NCBI RefSeq assembly: GCF_001949145.1
Contig: NW_019091368.1
Location: 1,452,479-1,514,478 of the forward strand
Source of the DNA: Acanthaster planci
Taxonomy: Eukaryota > Echinodermata > Asteroidea > Valvatida > Acanthasteridae
Reading direction: 5' to 3'
DNA: 62,000 nucleotides
The position numbers were made by a program, and so were the translations under genes. Positions 49,621 to 61,296 of this stretch are shown here, one piece after another. The notes under the pieces are model-generated. The model was not told the DNA's origin. It saw only the letters and a program-made list of their open reading frames with translations, and did not search any database. The first letter of the stretch is position 1. Every line of letters starts with the position of its first letter.

Positions 49621-50194
49621 TCTCTTTTTTTTTTGCATGTACTCGCTTTGGCAACCGACCAACCCACAACCTACCCGCGGGATGAAGACTTAAGGGCAAT
49701 CAAAAGCAATAAAAAACCTCTCCTTTCCAAGAATTTGAGAAAAGGGACCGCTATCGGCTGAGCTTTCCATCACTGTCAATAAATTATGCATTAATGCACC
49801 TACACCGACACAGTAACATCCAATAGGAATAACGACGCAGGTTTCCCATGACACAAAGTGATTTCTATATTTCACCATACGCTGTATATATATTTTTTTC
49901 TTACTTCAAACCATACATCACTACATACTTTGGCCACGGCGCGAGTAATATTTAATACAAAACGCAAAAACCAAGTTCAACTTCAGAAAAGACACAAGTT
50001 CATGCTAATTTCCTGCATTCTGTACTAGAAGTCGCTTACAAGAACTCTATCGAACACGGTAAAGTTAGGTAACACATAAAAAGCCCTGAACCAAAAAAAA
50101 AATTGTTTTCGTTTTCTGGCATTATGGGAATAGACACAGTTCGAAGACAGTTTGATAATACTGCTCAAACTTTGTAATGACAACAGGAACTACG

Positions 50195-50200
50195 TTTATT
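50195..50200 (-). terminator. Candidate poly(A) signal (distal) of the IRF2BP gene
   Basis: TTTATT on the plus strand reads AATAAA on the minus strand, about 955 nt past the stop codon. Confidence 0.3.
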
Positions 50201-51089
50201 TACGGAAACATTCTCAGGATATTAAGACAAAACAGGTTTAAGGACAAAACACTTCAAAATCCTAACATGTAACTTAACGTATGATAGTTGGAAACCAGCT
50301 TCGACTGCAATAGGTTTTTGGCGGCTATAACGTATGGGGAATATACAGGTACATGTACATTGTAGGTGGACTCTACCCTGAGTGATATGACTTCAAAGGC
50401 ATTACATTTAAGATAAAATGTATTGGGATAGTGATAAGTTTGACTGTTGCGACTGACTGCTTAAAGTTGTGAGCGCAAAACCTTTAAAATCGAGACACGT
50501 CGGGATTCTTACACTGAATGCATGTACATGTTTCAAACTCAGGTGAAGAATGACATCAATATGAAAACGACTCATTTCCGTACGATTGATTTGAGCTATT
50601 CTACTTTCAATATTGAAGAAAAATTACGTCAAAGCAAACTTTAGCAAAGGTCACTGATTTTAAAGGTCGTATATGCGTCTATCTGTAACAGCGGACGATA
50701 TACACATGAACATGGAATATCGAGTCAAACTATGACCCCGTGAAATTCAATTTGCAACATTATTGTTCCCAGACTTTCCTTACTATTTCCCTTCTGACGG
50801 TACAAAGAAATGAAGACAACGTTTAATCATGAGACGATCGATAGGAGTAGCTACTTTACAAAAATACATTATTATTCAACATGAAACTGCCGGTATGCGA
50901 CTTTAAAATCAAATGTTAGCGCTATACATTTATAAACCACACTTTTTGTTTTTACATAACCAAAATATAATATCGTCCTGCTCAAATTTACTGCTTGCAA
51001 CTGTGCCTATGTAGTCCAGCTGCTAGTTATGCCGAATATTCCACGTTTCAATTTCTTTTTTTTTCTTTTTAGAATACATTTTGTTTCCT

Positions 51090-51095
51090 TTTATT
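51090..51095 (-). terminator. Candidate poly(A) signal (proximal) of the IRF2BP gene
   Basis: AATAAA on the minus strand about 60 nt after the stop codon. Confidence 0.3.
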
Positions 51096-51154
51096 TTACA
51101 GATGAAATATAGGCCACATAAGAGCCAAGCCATGAGATGTTGGCGTCATGGTGT

Positions 51155-53155
51155 CTATGTGTCACGCTCCTTTTTCACTTTGACCTCATCTCCAAGTATA
51201 GTAGCAATTTCTCCTTGCATGAAGGCCCACGGAGTGTTGGTGCCGACCAGGGGGCACTTCTGGCCACTCGGACAGTACACCTCGGCCCCAGCCCCCTGCT
51301 TCTTGATACTGTCCCTGGAACACGGGAAGCAGAACTTGTGGTTCCCGACCGAGGGGCACTGGACGAAGTGCGTATCTTCCAAGCGCTCGTGACAGATGGT
51401 GCACTTCAGAATGTTGATGGGAATGGACGAGTCCGGGAGGTGATTGGTGTTGGAACTGATACTGGTCTCCATGGGATGACCCTGGGCCTGGGCGAGCTCG
51501 CGGCTGCGGTACAGGGCGCGCCGGTGGGCAGTGTTTGGGGAGTGGGGGCTCCGTTGCGATGGCTTACTGTCCGACGGGGATCCATTTGTGGTGTTATTCA
51601 CTAGGTTCGGGGTGGCATCGTCAGCCTTCTTCGGCGAGGAAGGCTTGAGGGTGCCCAGATTGTCGGTGACGGACATGAGCGCAGCCATGGGTGACGGACC
51701 CCCTTGGGTTGAACTTCCTGTTTCAGGTGGCGTGCTGGAGGTGGGATTACTCAAGGGAGACCCGCCAGAGCTTGGTGGCCTGGAGCTGGCACTGAACCCT
51801 GTGGATGCCATTGTGTGCTTCAACGCCTCTGTCTGGTTCTGCATCCACTGCTGCCTCTGCTGCTGCACCTGTTCGTCAGTCAGCTTCCCAGCAGCAGATT
51901 CGGGGTCGGGCTCGGGGGACGCCTTACGCTTCTTTGTTTTGAAGGGCAAAGAGGGCAACATCTGGCTCACCGTGTTGGTGGTTGGCAGCACAGGGCAGCT
52001 GGCGTCAATGTAAGGCTGCGGCAACATATCCACACTGACATTTTCTTTGAAGAACCTGACGGGTTCAGGCAGAAGATCACCCAAAGCCCGCCAATCATTT
52101 GAGCCGTGTTTCTTTTCGTATTCCAGATATTTGAATCCAGACGAAAGTCCCTTGCCCAAGTCTTTCAGACAATCTGAGTACATCTGCTTGGCCACTCCCG
52201 AGGGACTATTATAAACCTTATTTGACCCACTTGGGTACTCGATGAAAATTTTCAGTTCGTAATCCATACCCGGTTTGTAGGTGGCATCGAAGGAAAACAC
52301 ACGCCCCTTTCGACTGTGCTCTTTCTTGAATCTTACCTCAAAGGGGGTGCAGTTTGAGAGAGTTGCCAGCGTTTGACGAACGATTCCCGGGCGCTGTCCA
52401 TACGGGTCCTCCGAGGTTGGCGTGATTCGGCGCTCTGCGCCCTCGATTGGAAACGCCGACGAACCTACCTCTTTCTCTTCCCGATCACGGTCGCTGGAGC
52501 TGCGTTTGGCTCGCAGGGAGGCGGTTGAGGACACAGTGGAGGGTGTTGGACCGGTCGGAGCCACGCTGTGCCGAGGCAATACCGTCGCCGACATACTTGA
52601 GGTTGGTGTGTTCAAATGATGAAGCAGACTCGGTGTTTGGTGACTGATGGCGCTGTGATGTAACGGTCTCCCCGATCTGTTCTCCCCAGACTCATCGGGA
52701 ACAAGGTAGGGTCCAACGGGGCCGTTACCAAGTCTCTGCACGGTGGAGAAATCATGGATGCTTCTTGGTCGGTTTGGTTCATGACCCAGGAAACGCTCGG
52801 CGTGGCTGGAGAGTGACCCTGGCAGGCTTCTCGGTGAAGGCTCAACATGAGCAGTTTCCAACAACCCGCTTGGTCGAGGAGGAACGCTGGCCGACTGGGG
52901 CGGCATTTGGCCCGGTTTCTGCACCTGAAACGGCTTAGTCTCTTGAAATCCGTGCACCCGTTTCATTTGTCGAGCGGACTCGATGACCAGTTCAATCCTA
53001 TCCGCCCCTTCATAGTTGACACAGCCTCGGCACACGGGCTCGGAGAAATCGTGTAGCAGAGCCCATGGCGTTCGGGGGAGGTCACAAAGATAGCAGTGTT
53101 GACGGTGCATTCTGAGCTGTACTGACTGCTGTGCGTGTGACGACGATGATGACAT
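51155..53155 (-). CDS. IRF2BP: Interferon regulatory factor 2-binding protein (IRF2BP1/2/L-like)
   Basis: Complete 666-residue, single-exon protein. Residues 20-60 hold the family's N-terminal C4 zinc finger (C21, C24, C42, C45; [20 protein letters not shown]), which mediates dimerisation in the family. Residues about 270-375 are a conserved central block ([34 protein letters not shown]). A basic [11 protein letters not shown] near 405 is a likely nuclear signal. The C-terminal RING has C585, C588, C600, H606, C609, C612, C628 and C634. The linkers are Ser/Pro/Gln-rich and probably disordered. Known: nuclear corepressors of IRF2; IRF2BPL also acts as an E3 ubiquitin ligase. An in-frame TAA (53168-53170) 12 nt before the ATG fixes the start region. 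Orthology to one vertebrate paralogue cannot be set; this may be the pre-duplication gene. Confidence 0.97.
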   Translation of the reverse strand: MSSSSSHAQQSVQLRMHRQHCYLCDLPRTPWALLHDFSEPVCRGCVNYEGADRIELVIESARQMKRVHGFQETKPFQVQKPGQMPPQSASVPPRPSGLLETAHVEPSPRSLPGSLSSHAERFLGHEPNRPRSIHDFSTVQRLGNGPVGPYLVPDESGENRSGRPLHHSAISHQTPSLLHHLNTPTSSMSATVLPRHSVAPTGPTPSTVSSTASLRAKRSSSDRDREEKEVGSSAFPIEGAERRITPTSEDPYGQRPGIVRQTLATLSNCTPFEVRFKKEHSRKGRVFSFDATYKPGMDYELKIFIEYPSGSNKVYNSPSGVAKQMYSDCLKDLGKGLSSGFKYLEYEKKHGSNDWRALGDLLPEPVRFFKENVSVDMLPQPYIDASCPVLPTTNTVSQMLPSLPFKTKKRKASPEPDPESAAGKLTDEQVQQQRQQWMQNQTEALKHTMASTGFSASSRPPSSGGSPLSNPTSSTPPETGSSTQGGPSPMAALMSVTDNLGTLKPSSPKKADDATPNLVNNTTNGSPSDSKPSQRSPHSPNTAHRRALYRSRELAQAQGHPMETSISSNTNHLPDSSIPINILKCTICHERLEDTHFVQCPSVGNHKFCFPCSRDSIKKQGAGAEVYCPSGQKCPLVGTNTPWAFMQGEIATILGDEVKVKKERDT

Positions 53156-54354
53156 GTCTCCGGAAAATTACAATGTCCATACGAGCCACAACACAGCAGT
53201 GTTCAACTCCTCAACGTATGACTGTGTGGACAACTTCTGTCAAAATGTTTTGTAGTAGACGGTAGGGATTTTTACGCAGGAACACAAAAGTGTGTTCACA
53301 TGTTTCAAAATTCTACAGGCACCTTCTCCTACCGGTTGACACGGGTCTAATCTGTCTCTTGACTGAGTACACACTCGATGCAAGGTGTATATAACGGTAC
53401 ACAATGACGATCTGCTCGGCTCAGCCAGATCATGGCCAGATGGCAGCGCTCGCCAGCGCGGCAAACAAGCCTCTAAGAAAACACTGCCCATGCGCGATGC
53501 CCTCCCTGTGTGTGGTAGCATCACATGCCATGCATGGCATTACAGACATAGTGATGACGTAGGCGACAGGAATGTGCAACGATAGACGCGCGGTGCCTCG
53601 GGACAGAGGAAAGAAAAAAAGCTAAGGCTGACTCATTAGGAAGAAGAGGAAACACGAAACTTGCAGCGCTGCCCGCTATTATTGAATCCGCTCACGCGTG
53701 GGCAATTTCATCACTACTGCACAGTCAAGCCGCGGTGCGGTGCGGCGCGGCGCTCAGCTAGCAACGTACTACAGGGCCGGGCCATAACCTACTGGCTCAT
53801 GCAGGGTATGCTGGGCGGGGGGGGGTTGACAAAATATTCGACTCATTCAGCACACACGGGGCTGGGCCCTATATTTCACAGAAGTGAGTCACTCGGAACA
53901 AACAACTATACAAGATTTTCGGACCCTCCGGTGCGCTGGCTGTGGCACGTTCTGAGCGGTAATAAAAGCCGGACACGGCCATCCATCACCCGCGGCCAGC
54001 CGGCAGTTCTTGCTTTGATGACGGCAGTCTGGAATCTGATCCCAGCATACATAACCAACGGCAACAGCGAGTCCAAATACAGCTGTGTTGCCGGTTTAGA
54101 AAACAATGTTGGGGTGAAGTTTAAGCCAAATTGCAAAATAATACAGCGCCAGCCGGTGGGAATGAGAGATGGTATACTTTTGACATTTCCAGAGCATTCA
54201 TTTTAAAGATGTAGAGAATTTTGAAAGAGAAATATTCGGGTGAGTCAAAAAAACAGAGAACTGTTTTCATAATCCAGTAGCTCATCAGAAGCAGGTTTGT
54301 TCAAATGGTTGAATAACCCGTAATATTCACACAGCCGACTTTACGTACATAACT
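53156..54354 (-). promoter_or_regulatory. 5' flank and probable promoter of the IRF2BP gene
   Basis: GC- and CpG-rich from about 53,380 to 54,010. TATATAAC lies at 53388-53395 (reads TTATATA on the minus strand), and a CRE-like TGACGTAG at about 53,554. The transcription start is not determined. No competing coding frame with family character occurs on either strand. Confidence 0.45.
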
Positions 54355-54585
54355 TGGGCCAATTTCATAGAGCTGCTTAAGCACAAAATTTGCTTAAGCG
54401 GGAAAAACTTTGCTTCATAAACAACGCTACCAGCTCAAGCTCTGATTGCCATGCTAACCAAAAAACAAGCTAAATACAACGCCAAAACAATATACATCAC
54501 ATGGAGTTTGGGCTGGTTACCACATTTATCGAGTAAGGTTTTTTAAGCAAATTTTGTTCTTAAGCAGCTCTATGAAATTGGCCCA
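54355..54585. mobile_element. TGGGCCAATTTCATAGAGCTGC-type MITE
   Basis: The left end TGGGCCAATTTCATAGAGCT and its exact reverse complement on the right, continuing as GCTTAAGCA.AAA.TTTGCTTAAG, give arms of over 30 bp in 231 bp. No coding capacity. Target duplication not clear. Confidence 0.85.
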
Positions 54586-57265
54586 GGTGTGATGATCTTG
54601 AGCGGGAAATGGAGATCGTTTGGCGGGTGTGGTGCTGATTGCTGATCGGTCTAGCCGCGTACACAATGGCTTCTCAAATTGGATGGCTATAACGACAAAT
54701 ATTTTGACATTCTGTGGCACGTCTGGTTTTACGCTAAGGTTACTAGGTCAAAGGTCAGAGTCAGTTGTTAAAACTCATGATTCGTTCGCGGTGGTGTAAA
54801 AATTATGTGACCTTTTGGAAATCGTGCCGCGTGAACTTCCAGGAGGCGGTACTAAATCAAAAACGAAAGTGAATATGCAATGCCATCGTGGGGGATTTCG
54901 ATATCAAGGAAATAATATGACAGTACTGCCACAGTTTACATCCACGATATTGAAACCTCCCCCCCCAAAAAAAAAAATTGCCTGTCCAATTCAAAATGAA
55001 ATGGTTCACTGTGGGTGAAATTGGGCTTTCGAAAGCTGAGTACGCTACATCTACCGTGACGCAGCATGGCACAACAAAGCCCTCCTGATAGACATAAAGC
55101 AATTTTTGACTCGATGTGGATACGGGAAAGGAAGGCGTCAACTGGAATTCGGCTTTCTCGGTTTTCGAGAGGGAATACAACACCGTCAAACGTGTGCCTC
55201 AGTTCCCTTCACATAAATTCACAGAAACCGAACATGACCTCCAGCAGTGCCAACCAGCGCCCAGGCACTGCACCGGCTTTCGTAGTAGAAATAACAATGG
55301 CTCGCCATAAGGATCACGCGATGTCAAGAGTTCAAAAGAACGGAAGAAGGGAAACAAAAACAAACCGTGGCCACGATAGGCTGCACTGCTCGATTCATAT
55401 ATTTTTAGAAGGTTTCGCAACCTGTTGTTGAAAGGGGTTTCTTCTCGAAGGGATATTCTAATCATTTGCAGAATATGTTCTACTTAATCTTTACCAAATT
55501 AGTAAATGAAATCTTTGAGCCTTTAGCGATTATTCATTAATTGTGATATACTTCAGTTGAATGACCGTGTAAACCATGCCCAAACCCTCTGTAAAGACTG
55601 CCAGTCCCGAGTCAGGAATGAAACGCCTCAAACGTCAACAAAGTACCTGTAAGTTCATTCTGCCTTTTTTTTTTCAAAGGAACACAAAGACCCCCTCCCC
55701 CAAAAAATGCAATAAACACAACCGCTGGTGCATTATACACAAATATTTCTGGTTTTGTTTAGAATACACAATACTCCAGTTTTTTTAATGAGACCCCAGA
55801 GAATTATGGACATATAAAGGTTGTCGGCATGTTTCTATAGGCCAAAGAGAAAAGGGAGATCCCCGTATCTTCCCGAAAGCTTGTACCAGTTACACCGCGG
55901 GCTTTGTTCTTGATCGACCGGGTTGCCATGTGCCGACAGTATTCCTAACAACATTGCCGGATAACGTACAAGAATGCCCAGCGCAGACCTGACTGACCTT
56001 TATGTCTGTCCATAGACGTGGCCAACAAGGCTTTATGACAAAAATTGAGAAATAAACAAATCCCCCCCTTTCCGACGACCAAGTTTCAGTTTCGGTATGG
56101 CGAAAACACACACACGCACACAAACGGTTCATCTCCGTGATACGGTTTGAATTTTACTTGAGGAGAGGGTGTACTATGAAAACACTGCATGGACAGCCAC
56201 AGGCACTGCAGCGGAAAACAGCTTGGAACCAATTTGATTCCAGACACAAGAAAAAGTGTCGCGAGCCTGCAAACAAAATATTGGCATTACGGATAGATGT
56301 CCATGTAATCTGTACAAAGTTCGAGGGGGTTTTACAATATATTTGGAGCTTTTTAACCTCACGCGTACGTGCAAGCCGAGAATAGCTAAAGAACTCGTTT
56401 TCGCGGATCGATGCCGCTGCACACAAGTGCTATAATATCAAAGAAACACTGGATATATTCGTGGGACAATTGAATTTGTTTTGCCGTGGCAAAAAGCGTC
56501 TGGAACTGAGAGAAATTCACAAGGATTAGTGAACATCTAATGACTTTTGGTTGATATCGCACCGACAACAACCACTTTAATCGGGCCCAGAAACTTTTAT
56601 CCTCGAACCATAACCCTAATCCAAATTAGCATTAGACATCATGATAAGCGCTTCCTCTCGATGTGCTAACGGAGTGTGGGACGGAGAGATCAGGGGTAGG
56701 GCTTACTGAGTTAGAGACAATCTCTAATCAGGACATGCGATGCTTAATTACCAATTTCCCCGTTTTGGGCCTGCTCCGAGCACGAAGAAAGGGACTCATG
56801 TCTAGTTATCTGTCGTTAAGACGTCTCACGGATGGAAAAGGCTTGTAGTAGTGACGGGGGATGACGGGATTTTGAAATTAGGAGACTGGAGCCAGGGTCT
56901 GGTGGTTTTTAATGGGTGTGTCGAATCCGCCCCACAACACCCGTCGTTGCTTATTCAACTCCACCCATCGAGAAACGGAACTGCCCTTTCGCTATATGCG
57001 AAAGTGGGGAATGATTATGTCATATCTCAACAGCTCAAGTCATAATGCTTTGCCCCAGGCAAATCTCTATAGTAGAAAACTGGCCCTTCACGTTATGGTG
57101 AAATCAAATACTGATGATTTTTTTAAAAATTCATTTCTAACACAAAAAGTGGCGATCAATATTAAAGCACCAATATGGAGAGGACCTTATGTCTTAAAAG
57201 CATAACTCCTTAACAGTACGTTCTAAACCAAAACCAGTTCAATAAAATTATCACCATCTAATAAA
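54586..57265. other. Non-coding stretch
   Basis: No gene recognised. A complex non-repetitive block at about 56,640-56,980, with homeodomain-type TTAATTA and TCTAATC cores (56,725-56,760), resembles regulatory DNA. A C/A-rich run occurs at 54,958-54,978. Confidence 0.35.
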
Positions 57266-57433
57266 AGCGATTCACAATAGTGCGCCACCAAGAGTTTGCA
57301 ACGCATTGGCCAATCAGAACGCGCAATATTTGTCGACCCTTTCCAAACGCGCAATAGGTTGACAAATTCCGCGCATTGTGATTGGCCAAAGCGTTGCAAA
57401 CTCTTGGTGGCGCACTATTGTGAAACGGCCGTA
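57266..57433. mobile_element. Hairpin MITE (CACAATAGTGCGCC family), copy 2
   Basis: Inverted arms CACAATAGTGCGCCACCAAG at the left and its reverse complement CTTGGTGGCGCACTATTGTG at the right, then GTTTGCAACGC and TTGGCCAATCA tracts on both arms around a CCCTTTCCAAACGCGC loop. The right end is GGCCGTA. Confidence 0.9.
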
Positions 57434-60400
57434 TTCTTCAAACTTACAACTCGTGGATAATGTCAGAGAGCGCAGTTGTTTCCATTGCGATTGATATGAA
57501 AGCAATCACCCAGTTTTCAACACGTTATTGGTGATCGACTCTTTGTTGGGACACAGTTATTATGCATAGCATTATTATTTATAATATGGTTTATTACATT
57601 TTGCCTTTTCGCAGCCATAAGGTTGAATTACATAGGCATTACAAAACAATCCATTTATACGGTTAAAACATCAAAACGGGAAAATCACAAAAATCATCTT
57701 GCATAACAATGCATTCCAATCGGGCAGGTGCATACTAGGAAGTGCAGATGCCAACTACGTTCCGCAAAGCTCATAAAAATACGCATCGAACCGTCCGTTA
57801 ATTCAAAGTGTCAACACTGAACAAGCACTGTGCCGGTGGGGTGAGAATTTATACGCAAGCGGACTGGCACCTCGTAAATTGGAAAACGACCAACATCACA
57901 GACTATCGTCGTCCTTCCAAGAATATAAAGCACCCAAACATGATTGATATTTCCGGCCTCAGTCCTAGCAACAACATTGTGGATTAATACCAAACCTAGT
58001 TTAGAACTATATATAAAAACACTTTAATTTTTGCTTTAAACTAGTACAACCTGAAAGTCGCGGCAAGTAATAACTATAAAAACAACTTCACATGCTGAAA
58101 TTATTTAGGTCTCTGCATGCTCCTACTTCAGTCTAAATACGCAGGCCTGTCACCACAACATAATTTTATGCTGGTTTGGATTTAAATACACGGGGTGCAC
58201 TGGGCCTGGGCGTTAGTTAAGCACGAGGATCAACTGCGCCAGTATCGAAACCCCGTGACCTGGCCTTTCACTCGCATCCAGGTCGGCATAGTATCACTCG
58301 TTCGGGGGGGGGGCTTCCCCATGTACAATGTTTGCAATAGCCTCGGGTCAAAAGGTGTATCCTCAAAATAACGGCGTTCCCCTGCCACACTCAAGCTCGA
58401 GACACGCGACGAGCCTGCAGACAACAATGATGAAATCCGATCGATATGTCTTAATCATCGTAATCCAACATAATTCCAGGATGGAAATCTCTGTGGCGGG
58501 CCCTGTGTTATCATCTCATAAGGCCGTGTGGGTGAGCTCCGCCCAACCTGGATTGTCTCAGGCAGCACTGAACTGTCTCGTCGTCTCAACGAAGATGATT
58601 CGCCATCAACGACAAGTCATGTTTGAACTCCGTTGTGGCAGAAAGTAGCACGTGCGCACATTATACACAGTTCTTTTGACATAAAATGAGGGCATGTTAC
58701 CCCAGACCGATTGAAAAAAAGAAAAAGGACATTTTAACGTAACTTAACATGATGGGATGTTTCAATGGCTTACCAACGTCAACGGGGGGGCTGACATGTT
58801 ATTGTTAGTCAAAGTAGAGTCTCTCTTAAGGCCTACAGAATACACTTGTACGATAACTCTTTTAAAACTCTTCGGGAAAAACCTTTCTATTTCGTAAATT
58901 TTCGAATGATGGTGAGTACATTTTCGAATTGTGTCTTATGATATAATTATTATAGAGTGATAACCGACTTTACTTGACAGTTATTCAGCAAAACGATTCG
59001 AAATACAGCCGAATAATTACTTTGTCAATCGATTTACAAACATAAATTTATCTTTCCGAAAACCGACCTCTGGGAAATGATTTCTGCAAACGATAAAAAT
59101 GACTAAGATTTGTTATGTAATTGTATTTTCCTGAAGATTGACAGCAGCGAATACCCATGGCGTCATCTCAAAGTATTCACCAAGAACTGGGTGGGTATGG
59201 TGGCTGACAATAAATAACACGACAGACTGGAGTGAGTCAGGCCCGAGGCTTGCCCTCGCTATACAAGTACACGGCACGCCCTTAAGCGCGAGACGGGTCG
59301 GTTCAGCGTGACGGTCTTGGGCGGGGATGGGGGTTAATCATTGGCTCCTCGCCGGCGCGGCAGCAGCGCTCCGCTTTTCTGCTGAGTGCTTTTCTTGGAA
59401 TCCAAATTAAGATCTATGATGGAGACACTATAGACAAGGCTGATCCACTCAGTTTTGAAAATCAAACATACAGAGACGTTATGTCGAGTTTGCATGGCAT
59501 TTTTTTTATTAAAAAAATCTTATAGGCCTCCTTTAAATACCAAGTAGGCCTTCTATAATTTTCGCATACGGTGTATATTTGTATAAGGAGTAGCGCACGA
59601 ATATGCAGAATCTGATACGTTTGATCATCCGGTGTTTGGTACTACAGGAGAACAGTGTGGCGAGAGTAGGGCATCATAACCGATATGATAATTATGTTGG
59701 TGTGTACTGCCATGGAGGTGTTTCACCAATCTGTTCAACTCCATGGCTGTCTTAAAAAAGGTCTTGTCTTCACATAATTCGACAAGGCTGTGATTCCATT
59801 CGTCCAAGCTGCACGATGGTGATACTGGCTACACATGAAATGACAAATCCTCCCGAAGGAATTCTGTGGCGCGTGACTGCGGAGCGAGCTGGGTGACAGA
59901 ACAAACGCCGGCAAGGCAGCACGTTTTTTTTTAGGGGGTGCATAGCAGACGCGCCGTCGTGTCTGCCGCAGGTGCCGGCGGGGTGTAGCTGCCCGGACGG
60001 GGTCCTCTGCCGTGCCCCCCGGCATCCCGGGCCACTCGTGGAAATGAGGACAGACCAAATTGGAAATTCAATTTGCATTGGTTTGCCACGGACCGTGAGC
60101 AAGCTGGGCGGTTGGAGGAGCATACCTCCCCCAGACTCGAACCAGGGCGATAACGGTGAGTAGGTTAACCACCAGTAATGATCAAGCAGTGTCGTTGCCC
60201 CGGCGTGACGCATATGATTTGCAAGATAACCAGGTACGGCGAAGCTTAAGTTTTGCTTCCGATATGAGAGTTTGTCCAAATTGATCTAAGTGTAGTCTAA
60301 ATGACACCTTTCAAATATTGGCCTGCATCTCCGAAAGCATCGGTTTCATTTTGTTCAAATGAAAATTTTCTAACAAAATAAATAATGTAATCAGTACATT

Positions 60401-60905
60401 TTTCCACGATAACTGATACATTGATGTAACAATTGTATACTAATGTTATGCACATTTTGCTCATCTGTGAATGGTTTATGAAATCAAGTATTCTCAAATA
60501 AACCGCGATCGAAAGCATGGTCTACACGTTCATAAATAAATTTGGGCATTCTGGGGTAAGAAGTAGAAAAAATCTGAACACGGAGAGAGGCTTAGCTCTG
60601 AGACTTTTTTTGGATACCCAGGCACAAGATTCTGTAATAAGCAAATATATCTGTAATGAAATTTTCCTGAAAATACAAACATAATCAAATGGGGTGTCAG
60701 TCAGTACATGCGACTCTGCATACTACAGGTAATTACGCTGTGCTGAGGCCAGCATCTCCCGGTGTTCACGACATGTTATAATGCAACAGAAAGTCTTCGA
60801 TGGAAACCAATGTATGCGTTTTACTGTTATTGAGAGCTTTTGCATTGGCAAAAATTTGGAGTTCAGAGAATGTGCGTACGATACATGTACTAAAGGGTGC
60901 ATTCA
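57434..60905. other. Non-coding stretch with GC-rich islands
   Basis: No gene recognised. GC-rich islands at about 59,220-59,410 (with inverted CCAAT ATTGG) and 59,870-60,140 could be promoter or regulatory DNA. The minus-strand frames over 59,625-60,279 show no recognised domain. A possible SINE-like segment is listed separately. Confidence 0.35.
60095..60200 (-). repeat. Possible tRNA-derived segment
   Basis: On the minus strand GTGGTTAACC (A-box-like) is followed about 30 bp later by CTGGTTCGAGTCTGGGG (B-box-like). The T-arm does not pair well, so this is a SINE/tRNA relic at best. Confidence 0.25.
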
Positions 60906-61077
60906 TACGGGCGATTTACAATAGTGCGCCACCAAGAGTTTGCAACACGCTGGCCAATCATAACGCGCGAAATTTGTCGACCATTTCCAAACGCGCATTG
61001 GGTCGACAAATTTCGCACATTGTGATTGGCCAACACGTTGCAAACTCTTGGTGGCACACTATTGTGAAACGGCCGTA
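60906..61077. mobile_element. Hairpin MITE (CACAATAGTGCGCC family), copy 3
   Basis: Least degraded copy: ATACGGGCGATTTACAATAG at the left against CTATTGTGAAACGGCCGTAT at the right, with near-perfect arms through GTGCGCCACCAAGAGTTTGC and TTGGCCAA. TA at each end suggests a Tc1/mariner-type TA duplication. Confidence 0.9.
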
Positions 61078-61081
61078 TTGG

Positions 61082-61296
61082 CAGTGGCGTAGCCGGGGAG
61101 GGGGCCTACACAAATTCCCAGTGCCTCCATAGGTGACCCCCACTAAAAAAAAAAGAAAATGGATGAATGGATGTTGAACAAGGCTAACAAAAGCTTGCCC
61201 CCCCAAAAAAATACCACACCAATGAAAGCTGGTGCCCCCCATAAGATGCTGGTGCCCCCCTTGTGCCCCACCAGTAAAATCCTAGCTACGCCACAG
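61082..61296. mobile_element. GTGGCGTAGCC-type MITE
   Basis: CAGTGGCGTAGCCGG at the left and CTAGCTACGCCACAG at the right are inverted termini. The interior is G-run/C-run rich (GGTGCCCCCC repeated). This terminal sequence is widespread among animal MITEs. It lies four bases from the preceding hairpin MITE. Confidence 0.75.

Larger units (their letters stand above)
49621..51154 (-). other. Probable 3' UTR and downstream flank of the IRF2BP gene
   Basis: AT-rich, no ORF of interest. On the minus strand AATAAA occurs at 51090-51095 (about 60 nt past the stop) and again at 50195-50200. The first would give an unusually short 3' UTR; the second a UTR of about 1 kb. Transcript data are needed to choose. 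Confidence 0.4.

Noticed and set aside
51137-52102. Long plus-strand ORFs (up to 160 codons) opposite the IRF2BP gene
   Set aside because: Antisense shadows of the GC-biased coding sequence; no domain or conservation logic.
59625-60279. Overlapping minus-strand frames (EWNHSLVEL..KTFFKTAM) resembling the tail of a LINE reverse transcriptase
   Set aside because: Only a loose W-N pattern, no catalytic motifs, several frames open at once because of GC-rich sequence; not supportable as a retroelement.
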